Source: an uncultured Alphaproteobacteria bacterium
Lineage (GTDB): Bacteria > Pseudomonadota > Alphaproteobacteria > Puniceispirillales > UBA1172
Reading direction: 5' to 3'
NCBI GenBank assembly: GCA_913056245.1
Contig: CAJXME010000049.1
Span: forward strand, 1 to 7,753
Length of the DNA stretch: 7,753 nucleotides
The notes beneath the pieces are model-generated. The model did no database searches. It was not told the origin of the DNA and saw only the letters and a list, made by a program, of their open reading frames with translations. Positions 4,754-7,753 of this stretch are shown here, piece after piece. How positions within the stretch are numbered: the first letter of the stretch is position 1; each line of letters starts with the position of its first letter. Both the position numbers and the translations under genes were made by a program.

Positions 4754-7396
4754 ATGCTGAATAAAACATATGACCCCAAATCTTTTGAAGCGGCTTGGTA
4801 TCAGCGCTGGCAAGATGCGGGCAGTTTTGCTTGTGATCCGAACAGCGCCAAAGACCCTTACACGATTATGATGCCGCCGCCCAATGTCACGGGATCGCTT
4901 CATATCGGCCATGCTTTAACCTTCACCTTGCAGGATATTTTGATCCGATTTCATCGTATGCGTGGGCGCGATGCGCTATGGCAGCCGGGGATGGATCATG
5001 CGGGGATTGCCACGCAAATGGTGGTTGAACGGATGCTCGGCGCCGAAGGCATTGATCGCCGTGATCTTGGTCGTGATCAATTTGTCGAAAAAGTCTGGGA
5101 ATGGAAGGCTGAATCTGGTGGGACGATCAGCCGCCAATTACAATCCCTAGGCGCGTCTCCCGATTGGCCGCGTGAACGCTTCACCATGGATGAGGGGCTT
5201 TCCGCCGCCGTCCGTAAAGTCTTTGTCGATATGCACCGCGATGGCTTGATTTATCGCGATAAGCGTCTTGTTAATTGGGACCCGAAACTGCTGACTGCGA
5301 TTTCTGACCTTGAGGTTGAGCAAAAAGAGGTCAATGGCCATTACTGGCACCTTAAGTATCCTGTGGATGGCATGGCGGATACTTTCATCACCGTGGCCAC
5401 CACACGGCCTGAAACCATGTTGGGCGATACCGCTGTTGCCGTTCATCCAGAAGATGAGCGCTACACGCACTTGGTGGGTAAAATGGTGCGCTTGCCGATT
5501 GTTGATCGCCTAATCCCCATTATCGCCGATGAATATTCCGATATGGAAAAAGGCACGGGTGCGGTGAAAATCACCCCAGCCCATGACTTCAATGACTTTG
5601 AAGTCGGCAAGCGCAACAACCTTGAGATGATTAATATCTTTGACGCCGAAGCCAAACTGAATGAGAACACCCCCCAAGACTGGCAGGGGATGGATCGTTT
5701 TGACGCGCGCAAAAAGATTGTCGAGGTTTTTGAATCTTTAGACCTGCTCGCCGAAATCACTAAAACCAGCCACACCGTTCCCCATGGCGACCGATCTGGT
5801 GTTCCCGTCGAGCCGTGGCTGATGGATCAATGGTATGTCGACGCGCATCGCTTAGCGCAGCCGGCGATCAAAGCCGTTGAAGAAGGACGCACGCGATTTG
5901 TTCCGCAACGCTGGGAAAAAACCTATTTTGAATGGATGCGCAATATCCAACCATGGTGTGTGTCTCGCCAATTGTGGTGGGGGCATCGGATTCCCGCTTG
6001 GTATGGGCCTGATGGCACGCCGTTTGTGGCGATGGATGAAAAGGAAGCGCAACTTGAGGCTGATGCTCATTACGGCAAAGCGGTTGAATTGGTGCAAGAC
6101 GAGGATGTGTTAGACACTTGGTTTTCGTCAGGGCTTTGGCCCTTTTCAACCTTGGGCTGGCCCGATGATACAGCGGAATTAAAACGCTATTACCCCGGCG
6201 ATGTTCTGGTGACGGGTTTTGATATCATCTTCTTCTGGGTCGCTCGGATGATGATGATGTCGATGCATTTCATGGATGGTGAAGTGCCGTTCAAGGATGT
6301 CTATATCCACGCCTTGGTGCGCGATGAAAAAGGGCAGAAAATGTCCAAATCCAAGGGCAATGTCATGGACCCGCTCGTCTTGTCCGATCAATATGGCGCC
6401 GATGCTCTGCGCTTTACCTTGGCGGCGATGGCGGCGCAAGGCCGTGACATCAAATTGGCGGAAAGCCGCATTGAAGGCTATCGCAACTTCGCCACGAAAA
6501 TTTGGAACGCCTGCCGCTTCTTGGAAATGAATGGCTGTCAACCGGCCCTTGATTTCGATTGGTCGGAAGCCAAAGACCCCACAAATCTCTGGATCATTAG
6601 CGAATTGGCAGAAACTGAAGCCAAAACCCGCATCGCGCTCGAAGAATATCGTTTCAACGAAGCGGCGGACGCGATCTATAAATTCATCTGGAACAATTAT
6701 TGCGATTGGTATCTGGAATTGATCAAGCCTGTGCTGTCCGATGATGGCGCCAATCCATTGGCCGATGAAACACGGCAAGTGGCCAGTCGCGTGATCGCCG
6801 AAGCCATTAGGTTGCTTCATCCCTTCATGCCGTTTATCTCCGAAGAATTATGGGAGAAGGTGTTTGCAGGGCAGGGCATGTTGATCACCTCATCTTGGCC
6901 TGAAATTAAGGCATCTGAAGGCGGTGATGCCGCTGCTGAAATCGGCTTTGTTGTGGATTTAATCACGCAAATTCGATCCATTCGGAATGAAATGAACGTC
7001 CCTGTGGCGGCTAAGCCTGAATTGGTTTTGCTGAACGCTGATCAAGATAAAAAAAGCCGTGTAGAGCGCAACCGTCCGGCCATTGAACGGCTGGCGCGGG
7101 TATCGGCGATCTCCTCTTCTGAAACAGCCCCTGAACAATCCGCGCAAGGGGTGGTGGAAGGTTTGGAATTTGCCCTGCCGTTGACGGGTATTCTTGATTT
7201 TGACGCCGAACGGGCGCGCCTCAGCAAAGACATTAAATCTGCGGAAGGTGAGATTAAAAAACTCGAAGGCAAACTCAACAACGCGGGCTTCATGGCGAAA
7301 GCGCCCGCTGATGTGGTGGAAGAAAATCGCCGCCGCCTTGATGCGGAAATTGAAACCCGCGACCGTTTAACCCTTGCCCTGAAGCGGCTTGGATAA
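4754..7396 (+). CDS. valS: Valyl-tRNA synthetase (valine--tRNA ligase)
   Basis: This cytoplasmic class Ia enzyme activates valine with ATP and charges tRNA-Val; its CP1 domain hydrolyses mischarged Thr-tRNA-Val. Residue numbers count from ATG 4754 (880 residues). The catalytic Rossmann domain has PPPNVTGSLHIGH with HIGH at 50-53. The editing domain has TTRPETMLGD at 216-225, then GTGAVKITPAHDFND. The catalytic fold resumes with WWGHRIPAWYG, DVLDTWFSSGLWPFS and GFDIIFFWVARM, and KMSKS at 529-533. The anticodon-binding helical domain follows (about 600-750, including NYCDWYLE). A C-terminal coiled coil spans about 816-880 (FDAERARL onward, with AKAPADVVEENR). All expected catalytic motifs are intact. 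The length is a little below the 951 residues of the E. coli enzyme and normal for alphaproteobacteria. An ATG at 4730 in frame would add 8 residues; the ribosome-binding site favours 4754. It follows the PopZ-like gene after 144 bases and precedes ilvD by 30. Confidence 0.97.
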   Translation: MLNKTYDPKSFEAAWYQRWQDAGSFACDPNSAKDPYTIMMPPPNVTGSLHIGHALTFTLQDILIRFHRMRGRDALWQPGMDHAGIATQMVVERMLGAEGIDRRDLGRDQFVEKVWEWKAESGGTISRQLQSLGASPDWPRERFTMDEGLSAAVRKVFVDMHRDGLIYRDKRLVNWDPKLLTAISDLEVEQKEVNGHYWHLKYPVDGMADTFITVATTRPETMLGDTAVAVHPEDERYTHLVGKMVRLPIVDRLIPIIADEYSDMEKGTGAVKITPAHDFNDFEVGKRNNLEMINIFDAEAKLNENTPQDWQGMDRFDARKKIVEVFESLDLLAEITKTSHTVPHGDRSGVPVEPWLMDQWYVDAHRLAQPAIKAVEEGRTRFVPQRWEKTYFEWMRNIQPWCVSRQLWWGHRIPAWYGPDGTPFVAMDEKEAQLEADAHYGKAVELVQDEDVLDTWFSSGLWPFSTLGWPDDTAELKRYYPGDVLVTGFDIIFFWVARMMMMSMHFMDGEVPFKDVYIHALVRDEKGQKMSKSKGNVMDPLVLSDQYGADALRFTLAAMAAQGRDIKLAESRIEGYRNFATKIWNACRFLEMNGCQPALDFDWSEAKDPTNLWIISELAETEAKTRIALEEYRFNEAADAIYKFIWNNYCDWYLELIKPVLSDDGANPLADETRQVASRVIAEAIRLLHPFMPFISEELWEKVFAGQGMLITSSWPEIKASEGGDAAAEIGFVVDLITQIRSIRNEMNVPVAAKPELVLLNADQDKKSRVERNRPAIERLARVSAISSSETAPEQSAQGVVEGLEFALPLTGILDFDAERARLSKDIKSAEGEIKKLEGKLNNAGFMAKAPADVVEENRRRLDAEIETRDRLTLALKRLG

Positions 7397-7403
7397 ATAA
7401 GAT
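7374..7403 (+). promoter_or_regulatory. Weak candidate promoter for ilvD at the 3' end of valS
   Basis: TTGCCC (7374-7379, four of six -35 bases) and TAAGAT (7398-7403, four of six -10 bases) are 18 bases apart. Transcription would start near 7410, about 17 bases before the ilvD ATG. The 30-base gap after valS (7397-7426) is clearly A+T-rich compared with its surroundings, which fits a promoter, but read-through from valS would also suffice. No attenuator or leader peptide is present in so short a gap. Confidence 0.25.
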
Positions 7404-7416
7404 AGATATTATTCTT

Positions 7417-7421
7417 GGAGG
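7417..7421 (+). promoter_or_regulatory. Strong Shine-Dalgarno site of ilvD
   Basis: GGAGG is 5 bases before ATG 7427 and is the best match to the anti-Shine-Dalgarno sequence in the window, suggesting efficient translation of ilvD and fixing its start. Confidence 0.8.
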
Positions 7422-7426
7422 AAATC

Positions 7427-7753
7427 ATGTCAAATTGGGATAAATCAAAACTGCCAAGCCGTTATGTGTCGGTTGGACCAGAACGCGCGCCTCATCGTTC
7501 TTACTATTATGCCATGGGCATGACAGAAGAAGAAATCAACCAACCGCTGGTTGGGGTGGTCTCCACTTGGAACGAAGCCGCGCCTTGTAACATTACGCTG
7601 GATCGCCAAGCGAAAGCGGCTAAGAAGGGCGTGGCGGATCACGCCGGTTCCCCGCGTGAATTTACCACCATCACCGTTACCGATGGTATCGCTATGGGTC
7701 ACCAAGGGATGAAATCATCTTTGGTCAGCCGTGAAGTAATTGCTGATTCCATC
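7427..7753 (+). CDS. ilvD: Dihydroxy-acid dehydratase, N-terminal 109 residues (cut by window end)
   Basis: IlvD dehydrates 2,3-dihydroxy-isovalerate and 2,3-dihydroxy-3-methylvalerate to the keto acids that become valine (and leucine) and isoleucine. It is a cytoplasmic iron-sulfur enzyme needing a divalent metal. The visible part is highly characteristic: GPERAPHRSYYYAMGMTEEE near residues 18-36, then VGVVSTWNEAAPCNITL with the first cluster-ligand cysteine at Cys54, and TVTDGIAMGHQGMKSSLVSR with the metal-binding Asp86, then EVIADSI to the edge. The remaining cluster cysteines and the C-terminal half lie outside the window, so completeness cannot be judged. The full protein is usually 550-620 residues. 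Related EDD/sugar-acid dehydratases share the fold, but the IlvD-type N-terminus makes the assignment secure. The gene lies 30 bases after valS, so co-transcription is possible. Confidence 0.95.
   Translation, partial: MSNWDKSKLPSRYVSVGPERAPHRSYYYAMGMTEEEINQPLVGVVSTWNEAAPCNITLDRQAKAAKKGVADHAGSPREFTTITVTDGIAMGHQGMKSSLVSREVIADSI

Noticed and set aside
6179..6820. Long minus-strand open frame of 213 codons opposite valS
   Set aside because: It lies wholly within the conserved ValS catalytic and KMSKS region on the other strand, has no family resemblance, and follows from codon bias of the real gene.

Overview
The window looks like a chromosomal segment of an alphaproteobacterium with moderate G+C. 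The main evidence is the run of an isoaspartate-methyltransferase-like gene, a TolC-family gene, a PopZ/DUF2497-like gene and valS, an order familiar from Caulobacter- and Rhodospirillales-type genomes. The tRNA-Cys and the dihydroxy-acid dehydratase are also alphaproteobacterial in style. No mobile element, CRISPR array, rRNA or phage gene is visible. The lineage below class level is not determined.

Left part (1-1795): the 3' end of a gene that resembles the C-terminus of the MmgE/PrpD family, followed 9 bases later by a complete MttB-family (trimethylamine methyltransferase-like, non-pyrrolysine) gene. The two are probably co-transcribed catabolic genes. A tRNA-Cys(GCA) gene lies on the minus strand at 1812-1885, convergent with mttB, with its own good sigma70-type promoter at 1901-1929.

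Middle part (1886-4609): a divergent regulatory region of about 180 bases with dyads and a possible sigma54 site, then a tight three-gene operon. It holds a divergent Pcm-like methyltransferase (start re-assigned to 2070), a TolC-family outer-membrane efflux or secretion channel, and a small PopZ/DUF2497-like protein. The last protein carries an unusual histone-H1-like lysine-rich tail. Each intergenic gap in this operon is 8 bases or fewer, and two of the ribosome-binding sites overlap or abut the preceding stop codon.

Right part (4610-7753): an intergenic stretch with three GTTGAG direct repeats at an exact 16-base period and a 6-bp inverted repeat, then full-length valS (valyl-tRNA synthetase). 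Thirty bases further on lies the first 109 codons of ilvD (dihydroxy-acid dehydratase, valine/isoleucine biosynthesis), cut by the window end. Charging of tRNA with valine and synthesis of valine are therefore adjacent.

The strongest candidate for something undescribed is the gene at 4124-4609. By position and core motif it is the polar organising protein PopZ, but the usual N-terminal client-binding helix is absent from its normal place, and a 57-residue tail with 28 Lys/Arg and no acidic residue has been added. This suggests a PopZ-like protein that touches DNA or RNA directly.
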